This document shows, one piece after another, positions 56,740 to 64,000 of a DNA stretch of 64,000 nucleotides. The stretch is taken from assembly GCF_000178835.2 (NCBI RefSeq), contig NC_015275.1, forward strand, positions 4,121,001 to 4,185,000. Direction: 5' to 3'. Origin of the DNA: Cellulosilyticum lentocellum DSM 5427 (lineage in GTDB: Bacteria; Bacillota; Clostridia; Lachnospirales; Cellulosilyticaceae). The notes under the pieces were generated by a model. That model did not search any database. It saw only the letters and a list, made by a program, of their open reading frames with translations, and was not told where the DNA came from. The first letter of the stretch is position 1; every line of letters starts with the position of its first letter. A program made the translations under genes and the position numbers.

Positions 56740-58677
56740 TTAGCTATTCGATTCCCTTAAATGTTTTTTTGATTTTAAATCAACTGTTGCATGCGCTACT
56801 CGTTTGCTATTTTCTATTTTTTCTTTTTGAATCATAAAGTTAATTGCGATACCTATTCCTAATAAAACCCAAAAAATAGGTGCTACAGAAACAACCGAAT
56901 CATTGAACATCCCTGCTCCTAAATAACCAATGATAGCTAATGTTGTTGCTATACCTAGAATTTCTTTATTTTCATAGAAACCTTTTAATGCATATAACTT
57001 AAAGCTTTGAATGATATAGGCTATAACCAACACTAAAAAGCCTAATAATGCTAGACCTCCATTATTAATGAAATACTGCAAATATAAATTATGTACTTTA
57101 TCAACAATCATATTAGGTGTATCATAAGCCCACCATTTACCTAATAAATCATTTTGTGGAAACTTGGCAGCATAAGTATCAGGTCCATAGCCAATAAGGA
57201 AAGTATCCTTCATCATCGGAATACTTCTTGACCAAATATAACCTCTGGCCGAACCAAGTTTTTCTTTACCTCTAAAGCCTATTGTTTCTGGCTCATCAAT
57301 GTCCATCTTTTGCACAGGGTAAGCATCACAAAGAACTGTTCCTTCAGCACTGTCTGTTTTAAAGAGGAAGGTACTAAGACCATTGACATACATATTCGTT
57401 ACCTTTGGCGCCACTTGCCCTTCTGGCACAATAAGGTCTACATTAGTAAAACTTACATTAGCAAAACGTTCATCCGTGGTTGTATAAACATCTTCAGCCT
57501 CTGTGTAAACTACTGGATTACCTGCTTCATCAGAGAACGTAATACTTCCATCTGTTTCTCCTAGTACAAGCGTCGCATTTTGGAAAACAATTTTCGCGCT
57601 TCTATCCTCATTAATCACATCCCTTACTGGTATATGATCTTTGTAATTAAAGCTATTATCTGAACCACTTAATAAACCTATACTTTCATTAATCAGAGTT
57701 GGAATCCTTCTAAAGATAGTTCCTCTTGTCATGGCATTAAAGCCTACAACTACAACAGCTAAAGCTATTAGAATCGGAATAGTAACCTTCCATTTTTTAA
57801 CAATCTTTTTACCAAATATGAAAATCCCAACAAGAACAGCTAGCATAAGTCCAATAAAACCAGCTCTTGAACTACTTCCGAAAAGTAAAAACAAACTGCA
57901 AATAGAGATACAGCCACATAAAAGCTTTTGCTTTTTGCTTCTAAGGAATAAAGTAAGTGTCATAAATAAAGGTACCATCATAGCTGAAAAAGAACCCATA
58001 TAATTATAGTGGAACATCGTCCCATAAATAGTCTTATCCTCAATAATGCCTGATATACTTCCCACACTTTGATACTGTTCTTGACTCATGATCATCCTCT
58101 TAAAAAAGTCTACATGAATGAAAAGGTCATAGCCAAAATATTGAAATGCCCCAATAACCGTAGTAACCACGATTAAAAATGCTAACGCCACCAATATCCA
58201 TTTAAAGTTAGTATAATTTCTAAAACTAAGTATGGTATAAAACAAAATAAGTATGTAACACGCTGTAATAATAAAACCTTCTGAACGTCCTGGTAGCCCC
58301 CACCAAGCAGTACTGCTATTACTTGAAAAGATTGTTGCTAAAAATGTGATGAAAATAAATACTCCTGCACTAATAGCATATATTTTTATGTACTTATCCT
58401 TTTTAATCATATCCTTTTGAAATACTAGGAAGGTTAATATTAAAATACTTATACTAATTATGATAATGGCAGTTGCTTTATAATTAGAAAAGATATCCGT
58501 TATTGTATCTATATTCAATGCATCTGCTAAAGCTGGTTCTAGTGCTATTTCTTGAACCCTCATAATTAATGGAACAATTGCTAAAAGTGCTATGATAGGA
58601 ATAAACATTAATTTATTCACAATTTCCTTTTGCTTCTCTAATTTTTCTTGCTTATTAATTGCTGTAGAATTTGCCAT
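56740..58677 (-). CDS. O-antigen-ligase-like protein with large external insertion
   Basis: The protein of 645 residues is a membrane ligase/polymerase of the Wzy/WaaL class, which moves a lipid-linked glycan onto its acceptor outside the cell. About 12 helices are visible. The signature RGYIWSRSIPMMKDTFLIGYGPDTY (start residue about 470) is typical of the ligase external loop. Before it lies an insertion of about 140 residues (about 325-465), beta-rich and full of Asp/Val/Thr (FANVSFTNVDLIVPEGQVAP). In S-layer glycan loci a similar protein attaches the glycan to the S-layer protein. It is the first gene of the leftward unit, next to the divergent wbaP-like gene. Confidence 0.82.
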   Translation of the reverse strand: MANSTAINKQEKLEKQKEIVNKLMFIPIIALLAIVPLIMRVQEIALEPALADALNIDTITDIFSNYKATAIIIISISILILTFLVFQKDMIKKDKYIKIYAISAGVFIFITFLATIFSSNSSTAWWGLPGRSEGFIITACYILILFYTILSFRNYTNFKWILVALAFLIVVTTVIGAFQYFGYDLFIHVDFFKRMIMSQEQYQSVGSISGIIEDKTIYGTMFHYNYMGSFSAMMVPLFMTLTLFLRSKKQKLLCGCISICSLFLLFGSSSRAGFIGLMLAVLVGIFIFGKKIVKKWKVTIPILIALAVVVVGFNAMTRGTIFRRIPTLINESIGLLSGSDNSFNYKDHIPVRDVINEDRSAKIVFQNATLVLGETDGSITFSDEAGNPVVYTEAEDVYTTTDERFANVSFTNVDLIVPEGQVAPKVTNMYVNGLSTFLFKTDSAEGTVLCDAYPVQKMDIDEPETIGFRGKEKLGSARGYIWSRSIPMMKDTFLIGYGPDTYAAKFPQNDLLGKWWAYDTPNMIVDKVHNLYLQYFINNGGLALLGFLVLVIAYIIQSFKLYALKGFYENKEILGIATTLAIIGYLGAGMFNDSVVSVAPIFWVLLGIGIAINFMIQKEKIENSKRVAHATVDLKSKKHLRESNS

Positions 58678-58765
58678 ATTAACTCCTTCTTCAATCTCTT
58701 TATTTAATACTTTATTCGATTCTTATTTGCATTTCCTTTGATTTATGGACATAACTATTTAATAT

Positions 58766-58774
58766 AGTATACCA
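58766..58774 (-). promoter_or_regulatory. Extended -10 promoter of the leftward glycan unit
   Basis: On the minus strand the sequence is TGGTATACT, about 90 nt upstream of the ligase gene, and resembles the TGGTATAAT elements at 29394 and 58893. A perfect palindrome (58776-58787) lies at its -35 side. Confidence 0.5.
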
Positions 58775-58775
58775 C

Positions 58776-58787
58776 TTAAACGTTTAA
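58776..58787. promoter_or_regulatory. Palindromic candidate operator
   Basis: TTAAACGTTTAA is a perfect 12-bp palindrome overlapping the -35/spacer area of the leftward promoter in the divergent region. It could bind a dimeric regulator. Confidence 0.35.
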
Positions 58788-58892
58788 TATTCTATAAACT
58801 CCTCATTATTTTCCTTATTTTCTTGAGCTTTTTCTAATCTTTTCTTAGTTTTTTATTGATTTTGTCATCTTCTCCCTCATCGTAGTTTTTTA

Positions 58893-58901
58893 TGGTATAA
58901 T
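58893..58901 (+). promoter_or_regulatory. Extended -10 promoter of the wbaP-like gene
   Basis: TGGTATAAT lies 36 nt upstream of the ATG at 58938, with a good ribosome site (GGAGG) 6 nt before that ATG. The -35 region is weak. Confidence 0.65.
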
Positions 58902-58937
58902 AAAGTGTTCATTTATATATGAAACTGGAGGAATTTT

Positions 58938-60335
58938 ATGATCAAGGAAAATCAGAAATATTTTAATGTTCTTCAAGTCTTATTAGACTTAGTGATCCTT
59001 ATTATTTCCTTTATCTTAGCCTATACGCTTAGATTTGATATTTTAAAGGATGGCATCCCGTACTTTACATTGTTAGAATCTCTAGGTATCATCAGCCTTA
59101 GCATACCTTTTTATCTTATATTATATAGTTGGTTTGACCTTTATAGCTCTAAACGTATAAAAAGCTTCTCCAATGAAGCCTTGGTCATTCTTTCAACTAA
59201 TATTATTGCTAATGTCCTTTTTATCGTTATGCTTTATCTATTTAAAGAAATGAACTTTTCCAGAAAGACCTTGTTCTTTTTTGCAGCTATTAACTGTACC
59301 TTAACCATTGGCTATCGTGGTACTCTACGTTTTTTATTGCGACGTTATAGAAAAAAAGGATATAATCTTAAGCATTGTTTAGTCATTGGCACCTGCCCTA
59401 TGTCTGCTCATCTTATTGAAAAACTACAAGCGCATCCTGCCTGGGGCTATAACATTGTTGGTTGTGTTCGCTCTGATAGTAGAAAAAGTGATGCCTTTTG
59501 TGGTTATAGAATCCTAGGTGATTTAGAGGATTTAAGTTGTATCTTCGAAAAGTATTATGCCGATATAGTTATGATTGCTCTTGATGAAACGCAGACAGAT
59601 AAGCTAGGGTTACTTTTAAAGCAGTGTGAAAAAGCTGGTATTAAAACACATATTATCCCTTATTATTATAAGTACATACCTACTAAGCCTTATATTGATG
59701 ATTTAGATGGCTTACCGATTATTGATACCAGACATATTCCCTTAGATAATCTTTTTAAAGCTTGTTTGAAGCGCATCTTTGATATCGTATTTGCCTTAAT
59801 AGCTTTAATACTCACCAGCCCTCTACTTTTGTTTAGTGCCATTATGATTAAACTAACCTCTAAAGGCCCCATTCTTTTCAAACAAGAACGGGTGGGAAAC
59901 AATCGTCAAACCTTTTATATGTATAAATTTCGTTCTATGAAAGTACAAACTGATGAAGAGGAACAGGATAAGTGGACTACTAAAGATGATCCCAGAAAAA
60001 CTTGGTGGGGTAATATCATGAGACGTACCAGCATAGATGAATTACCTCAATTTTATAATGTACTAAAAGGAGACATGTCCGTAGTAGGTCCTAGACCGGA
60101 ACGACCTTTCTTCGTAGATAAGTTTAAAGAAGAAATACCTAGGTATATGGTGAAACATCAAGTTCGTCCAGGTATAACTGGCTGGGCACAGGTTAATGGA
60201 TTACGAGGAGATACTTCTATAGAGGATCGCATCGATCATGATTTATATTACATAGAAAACTGGACCTTTAGTATGGATATCAAGATTATATTACTAACAG
60301 TATTCAAGGGATTCGTAAACAAGAATGCTTATTAA
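58938..60335 (+). CDS. Undecaprenyl-phosphate sugar-phosphate transferase (WbaP/WcaJ type)
   Basis: This polyprenyl-phosphate hexose-1-phosphate transferase starts glycan synthesis by moving a sugar phosphate from a UDP-sugar to undecaprenyl phosphate. The N-terminal part has about five helices, followed by a Rossmann-like CoA-binding-type domain (about 145-250). The catalytic bacterial sugar transferase domain (from about 275) has KRIFDIVFALIALILTSPLL, the FKQERVG motif, MYKFRSM and RRTSIDELPQFYNVLKGDMSVVGPRPERP. In S-layer loci the corresponding enzyme is WsaP. It is transcribed rightward, opposite to the rest of the locus. The sugar is likely a hexose. Confidence 0.92.
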   Translation: MIKENQKYFNVLQVLLDLVILIISFILAYTLRFDILKDGIPYFTLLESLGIISLSIPFYLILYSWFDLYSSKRIKSFSNEALVILSTNIIANVLFIVMLYLFKEMNFSRKTLFFFAAINCTLTIGYRGTLRFLLRRYRKKGYNLKHCLVIGTCPMSAHLIEKLQAHPAWGYNIVGCVRSDSRKSDAFCGYRILGDLEDLSCIFEKYYADIVMIALDETQTDKLGLLLKQCEKAGIKTHIIPYYYKYIPTKPYIDDLDGLPIIDTRHIPLDNLFKACLKRIFDIVFALIALILTSPLLLFSAIMIKLTSKGPILFKQERVGNNRQTFYMYKFRSMKVQTDEEEQDKWTTKDDPRKTWWGNIMRRTSIDELPQFYNVLKGDMSVVGPRPERPFFVDKFKEEIPRYMVKHQVRPGITGWAQVNGLRGDTSIEDRIDHDLYYIENWTFSMDIKIILLTVFKGFVNKNAY

Positions 60336-60417
60336 TTTACAGAAAACCCCCTCATTAGAAAATATCGCTTCAAAAACCTTGGGTTGAAATCAATGGGCTT
60401 AAAGTGATTAGAACTAT

Positions 60418-60470
60418 AGCAGTCAAAAAGAGACACTCCTTCTACAGTGGAATGCCTCTTTTTGACTGCT
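60418..60470 (+). terminator. Terminator of the wbaP-like gene
   Basis: AGCAGTCAAAAAGAG (60418-60432) pairs with CTCTTTTTGACTGCT (60456-60470) around a partly paired loop. The stem continues with two mismatches. A T/A-rich tract follows. It lies 83 nt past the stop codon. Confidence 0.65.
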
Positions 60471-60540
60471 ATTATTTATTTATAAATTTATCTGTTCTTA
60501 ATGCACCATTCCATTTTTTTATTGAAATAGATTCAAGATA

Positions 60541-60571
60541 CAAAAAGAGTGATTCCGAAGAATCACTCTTT
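60541..60571 (-). terminator. Terminator of the stalk-domain protein gene, with UUCG loop
   Basis: AAAGAGTGATTC pairs with GAATCACTCTTT. On the minus strand the loop is TTCG closed by C-G, the especially stable cUUCGg tetraloop, and TTTTT follows. It lies 15 nt past the stop codon and fits a strongly transcribed gene. Confidence 0.85.
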
Positions 60572-60585
60572 AATAGTTTTACATA

Positions 60586-62955
60586 TTAGTTTGTAAATGT
60601 AGCTGTTTTAGATGTAGCATCCCAAGTTGTGTTGATTCCAAGTAATCTTGCAATCTCACCAGCTGGAGCATATGTTCTACCTTCTTTGATAACAACTTTT
60701 GCACCCATAGTTACAGGGTTACCATTTACTAATGCAGTAGCACTACCTGATGTTAAAGAAAGAGTTCTTTCACCAGCAAAGATTGTTACTGTACCATTAC
60801 CGAATAAGATATCTTTTTCAGCAACACCGAATGCTTGTGCAACGTATCTTACAGGAACCATTGTGTAACCTGGATCTTGGATGTAAGATGGAGCATCCAT
60901 AGTTTTTTCAAGGCCATTTAATACGTATTTGCTTTCGCCAATTACGAATGTAGCTGTACCTTTAGCTAAACCACCACTTGTGATATCTTGTGTATTTGGT
61001 GTTTCAATCTTAACGAAGTCTTCTACTGTGATTGAGTGACCACCAACTGCATAATCTTTAGTTTCTTGGTCAATAGCTGAACCTTTGATTTCGATATCAT
61101 ATGTTCCTTCTGGAACTGTTCTGTCTACATCAAATACGATTTCTTCTACAGTTACTGTAGCAGCTGCATTTGAATCACGTTTGAAATCGAAGTAAACTGA
61201 GCTAGCATTTTTGTCAGTTTTAACTCTCTTAATTTCTCCATCTACTTTGAAAGTAGCTCCTGTGATTTTGATTCCACTGTCTTTGTCTTTGATAGCGATT
61301 GTTAATCTACCATCTTTCATGAACATTTCTTTATCTGTTTCAGCGATTACAACTTTACCTGTGCTTGTTTGATCTTTTAAACCAACTTTTAAGCTAGCAG
61401 CTTCTGTTGTAATAGTGATTGGATTTTTGATTGTGATAGCAGTTGTTTCGTATTTGTTATTTTCAAGAGCACGACCTTCTGCTGTAATTGTTACTTTTTC
61501 AGCGTCTTTCTTGTCAACTGGTACACAAGCTTTTACTTTGAATTTGATTTTGTCTTTTTGATCATTCTTTTGAGCTGGAGCTGTGTAAACGCTATCTTTC
61601 TTTGGATATCCAACTGTTACGATTAAAGTATCAACGATAGCTTTACCATCAGAGTCTTTATCGAATTCTACTTTCATACCAGCCCAATCACCTTTATCAT
61701 CTTTGCTGTAGTTATCAAGAACTTTGTCAGCTAAAAGAGTTGAATCAAGTTGAGCAGCTGCAATTTTATAATCATCAGCATCAATATCTGAATCTGAATC
61801 AAGACTAGCAGTTAAATCTCCTTTAATATCTTTTACTAAACCAATGTAATCAAAGTGAGCATTGTCTTGTAATTTAACTTCGAAAGTACGCTCAGAAATC
61901 ATAGTATTTTCTACAGATTCGCCTACTTCGAATTCGATTTCAGCAATACGTCCAGCTGTAACTTCTTTTGCTTTATCATCTTTCATTTTGATGTAGTTAG
62001 CAAATGCAACAACTTCACCCATTACTACATTGTCTGCACCATTTGTAAGGTCATCGCCTTTGATATCTACTTTGAAATCACCTGTGTCAGGTTCTTTTAC
62101 TAAGCAATCAACTTTAAGACCTTTGATTGTTAATTTACCAATAGAGTCTTGGTTTGCAATAGCTGAACCATCAATACCGATGTATAAGATACCATTGTCT
62201 TTTTTGTCCATAGCAGCATAAACTTTAACGCTTTGGTTAGCGAAACCATATTTGCCTTCTACTGTAGTTGTAATATCTGTACCGTCTGCAAATACATTGT
62301 CTTTTTTATCTGTTATTTTATATCCATAGAAATTGAAATCTGTATCATTGATTTCAAGTGTAAGGATAGTTTTACCATTTGTAGCTGCTTTTAAAGCACC
62401 TGAATAACTTTCATCAAGAATTAAATCAGAAAGTTTGCTATCATTATCTGTGTAGAATGTTGTTTTATCTCCTACAGAATATTTGAAAACTTTTTCATCT
62501 GTTGTAGCAAATACAAATGTTTGACCACCTGTAATTGTAGATTGGCTACCACCTGAAAGAATAGTTACTTTTGCATCTCCACCTGTAGCTTTTGCTAATA
62601 ATGGAATGTATACACTATTGCCAGCTGTTGCACGTGTAACTTCAACTTTCATTGATGTTTTGCTTTGTCTAGTAAGTTTTACATCTGCTGTAGAAGCAGC
62701 ATTGATTGCAGCTTCATTATATTCTGCATTTTCAATATCTAAGTAGAATACTTCAACACCACTTGCTGGTGCAACATCTTTGAATTCAACTAGTAATTGG
62801 TTTGCTGTAGTTGCTTGTAAAAATTCTGTGTCTTTTTTAACTTTTAAAGTTTCTTTTTGAAGTCTGTTTGTAGAAGCAGCCATTGTTACAACTGGAACAG
62901 CTGTTACTACCATAGCTGAAGCTAAAACTACGGCTAATTTTTGACGTAATTTCAT
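60586..62955 (-). CDS. Large secreted surface protein with C-terminal stalk domain
   Basis: This 789-residue protein has a signal peptide (cleavage likely after VTMAA), a long stretch of beta-strand-rich repeats of the Ig-like kind, and a C-terminal stalk domain (about 680-785) of the copper-amine-oxidase-N family (GYTMVPVRYVAQAFGV, REGRTYAPAGEIARLLGI-type). This domain is a wall-associated fold and does not make the protein an enzyme. Conserved Trp in INTTWDA ends it. A TTGAAA-N17-TATTAT promoter and GAGGGGG ribosome site suggest high expression. It is a candidate S-layer or major surface protein and a possible acceptor for the adjacent glycan locus. Confidence 0.75.
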   Translation of the reverse strand: MKLRQKLAVVLASAMVVTAVPVVTMAASTNRLQKETLKVKKDTEFLQATTANQLLVEFKDVAPASGVEVFYLDIENAEYNEAAINAASTADVKLTRQSKTSMKVEVTRATAGNSVYIPLLAKATGGDAKVTILSGGSQSTITGGQTFVFATTDEKVFKYSVGDKTTFYTDNDSKLSDLILDESYSGALKAATNGKTILTLEINDTDFNFYGYKITDKKDNVFADGTDITTTVEGKYGFANQSVKVYAAMDKKDNGILYIGIDGSAIANQDSIGKLTIKGLKVDCLVKEPDTGDFKVDIKGDDLTNGADNVVMGEVVAFANYIKMKDDKAKEVTAGRIAEIEFEVGESVENTMISERTFEVKLQDNAHFDYIGLVKDIKGDLTASLDSDSDIDADDYKIAAAQLDSTLLADKVLDNYSKDDKGDWAGMKVEFDKDSDGKAIVDTLIVTVGYPKKDSVYTAPAQKNDQKDKIKFKVKACVPVDKKDAEKVTITAEGRALENNKYETTAITIKNPITITTEAASLKVGLKDQTSTGKVVIAETDKEMFMKDGRLTIAIKDKDSGIKITGATFKVDGEIKRVKTDKNASSVYFDFKRDSNAAATVTVEEIVFDVDRTVPEGTYDIEIKGSAIDQETKDYAVGGHSITVEDFVKIETPNTQDITSGGLAKGTATFVIGESKYVLNGLEKTMDAPSYIQDPGYTMVPVRYVAQAFGVAEKDILFGNGTVTIFAGERTLSLTSGSATALVNGNPVTMGAKVVIKEGRTYAPAGEIARLLGINTTWDATSKTATFTN

Positions 62956-63028
62956 TTGGAAATCCCCCTCTTATTTATTATTTAAATTTTTGATTTTTAT
63001 TAAATAATATCTTTATTTAATTAATATC

Positions 63029-63057
63029 ATAATATATACTTTTTTATTAATTTTCAA
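63029..63057 (-). promoter_or_regulatory. Promoter of the large stalk-domain protein gene
   Basis: On the minus strand TTGAAA (63052-63057) is followed after 17 nt by TATTAT (63029-63034). The start of transcription would be about 65 nt before ATG 62955, with GAGGGGG 8 nt ahead of it. Confidence 0.7.
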
Positions 63058-63115
63058 TAGCAATCTTATTTTGTAATTACTTTGTAATATAAATGTAATT
63101 TAAATTGAATCAATT

Positions 63116-64000
63116 CTATCTTTTGAATATAGCTACTTTATTCTCAGCATCCCATTGCTTTTTAATCCCTAATAATTTTGCAACTTCACTAATCGGTGCA
63201 TAGCTTCTTCCATCCTTTATGACAACCGGAGTGGTTAACTTAATGGATGCTTTATTAACAATAGCAATATCACTACCTGGTCTTAATTCTATATTTCTAT
63301 AATTATAATTAATGAAAATACTTCCTCCCGCATAACGTACGTCTTCCTCATCTATATCTAGAGCAGCGGCAACATATTTTAGAGGTACCATTATGTAACC
63401 CGGCGCTTGTATAAAAGTCTCGCCATCCATCTCGAACTTCTCACCATCTACTGTGTAGTAGCTTGTTCCTACCTTAAAGTGTGCACCTCGTTGTGCTTCC
63501 GCTAAAACTTCAGCTTGTTTTTCTGCTTCTTGCTTAGCTTTTTCTTCTGCTTGTTTCTCTGTTTCTATTTGTTCTTTGCTTTTGAGTACTATTTCGGCTA
63601 CTTTAACATGTTGTTTATTATCAACTACATCCATTCCTTGAATGGACATAAAAAGTGCTTGCTCACTATAAGTTGTGTTTAAATTTACAACAGGCATATT
63701 TTTAAGCTTGATTTTTCCTATCGAAGAAGCCACTTCTCCTTTAATAACAACTTCTACTTTCTGGCGTGTGCCCTTAGGGACAATTACTTTGAAAGTATTT
63801 GCTATCCCCTTGAAGCCCCCTCCATATTCTAAGTATTTATTAGTTGGTACCATGTATACTGTGTTGTCAGCATATTCCTCCTTGGACTCATATGTAAACT
63901 CGCCAAAACCATACTGGCTATTTTCTATTATAAAAGTCACTCGAAATTCTTTCTCAGATAACGCATTTTTTACTACTTCTGTAAAATCAATAGTAGCCAT
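63116..64000 (-). CDS. Stalk-domain surface protein, 5' end beyond window
   Basis: This reading frame reaches the window edge. The apparent ATG at 64000 is the last base triplet of the window and no signal peptide is visible, so the true start probably lies further right. The visible 294 residues have a beta-rich N-terminal part, an Ala/Glu/Lys helix (EKQAEEKAKQEAEKQ, about 155-175) and a C-terminal stalk domain (about 185-294) with GYIMVPLKYVAAALDI and DGRSYAPISEVAKLLGI. The stalk domain is clearly paralogous to that of the preceding gene. It is probably another cell-surface protein. Confidence 0.7.
   Translation of the reverse strand: MATIDFTEVVKNALSEKEFRVTFIIENSQYGFGEFTYESKEEYADNTVYMVPTNKYLEYGGGFKGIANTFKVIVPKGTRQKVEVVIKGEVASSIGKIKLKNMPVVNLNTTYSEQALFMSIQGMDVVDNKQHVKVAEIVLKSKEQIETEKQAEEKAKQEAEKQAEVLAEAQRGAHFKVGTSYYTVDGEKFEMDGETFIQAPGYIMVPLKYVAAALDIDEEDVRYAGGSIFINYNYRNIELRPGSDIAIVNKASIKLTTPVVIKDGRSYAPISEVAKLLGIKKQWDAENKVAIFKR

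Noticed and set aside
57310-57564. Plus-strand 84-codon frame inside the ligase gene
   Set aside because: Antisense shadow with no ribosome site; the ligase frame explains the region.
60404-60589. Plus-strand 61-codon frame after the wbaP-like gene
   Set aside because: It runs through two terminator hairpins and has no ribosome site.
60586-62955. Copper amine oxidase activity for the stalk-domain proteins
   Set aside because: The match is only to the N-terminal stalk-like domain family; no oxidase catalytic domain, topaquinone site or copper ligands are present.

Overview
The window is AT-rich, densely coded Gram-positive DNA. Several features point to a low-GC member of the Clostridia: a WalK/WalR-YycH-YycI block, strong AGGAGG ribosome sites, S-layer-homology (SLH) and stalk-domain surface proteins, TTG and GTG starts, and a Bacillus/Clostridium-type LexA box. 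A Lachnospirales relative such as Cellulosilyticum would fit. That placement is an inference from gene content and not a database result.

Layout. 1-1.9 kb: a TadZ/CpaE-like ATPase faces away from a short prepilin peptidase, followed by a perfect 50-bp AT palindrome. 2.1-9.9 kb: a leftward cell-envelope control block (LysM membrane protein, walR, walK, a secreted protein of unknown function, yycH, yycI, murA). 10-12 kb: an SLH protein with about five similar beta-rich units. 12.1-13.7 kb: a small accessory block with a sigma-70-like gene broken by an in-frame TAG, a divergent ComK-like gene with a consensus promoter and a LexA box, and a tiny membrane protein convergent with it. 14.1-21.2 kb: a lipid kinase-like gene and a complete dipeptide ABC importer (dppABCDF order, leftward) with a consensus promoter and an intercistronic stem-loop.

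21.5-60.5 kb is one large surface-glycan locus, almost all leftward. It starts next to an initiating sugar-phosphate transferase (WbaP type, rightward at 58.9 kb). It contains an O-antigen-ligase-like protein, a GDP-mannose branch (ManC, Gmd, a reductase, a perosamine-type aminotransferase and acetyltransferase), a Wzm/Wzt exporter, an FkbM methyltransferase with a coiled coil, five GT4-type lobes, a YfhO protein and two GT-C-like membrane transferases. It also has a dTDP-3-amino-sugar branch (RfbA, RfbB, ketoisomerase, aminotransferase, GNAT acetyltransferase), a GtrB/GtrA pair, Ugd and three more GT4 enzymes. The overall plan resembles the slg loci that glycosylate S-layer proteins in Bacillaceae. 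Two secreted proteins with matching C-terminal stalk domains (60.6-64 kb) lie directly beside it and are plausible acceptors or structural surface proteins.

The most unusual items are: a shared extracytoplasmic module of about 100 residues at or near the C-terminus of three consecutive but unrelated membrane proteins (36.8-43.1 kb); the LexA-boxed ComK-like gene beside the amber-interrupted sigma gene; an exported Wzt-C-like beta domain detached from its ATPase; and a large extracellular insertion in the ligase. No tRNA, rRNA, CRISPR array or insertion sequence was seen.
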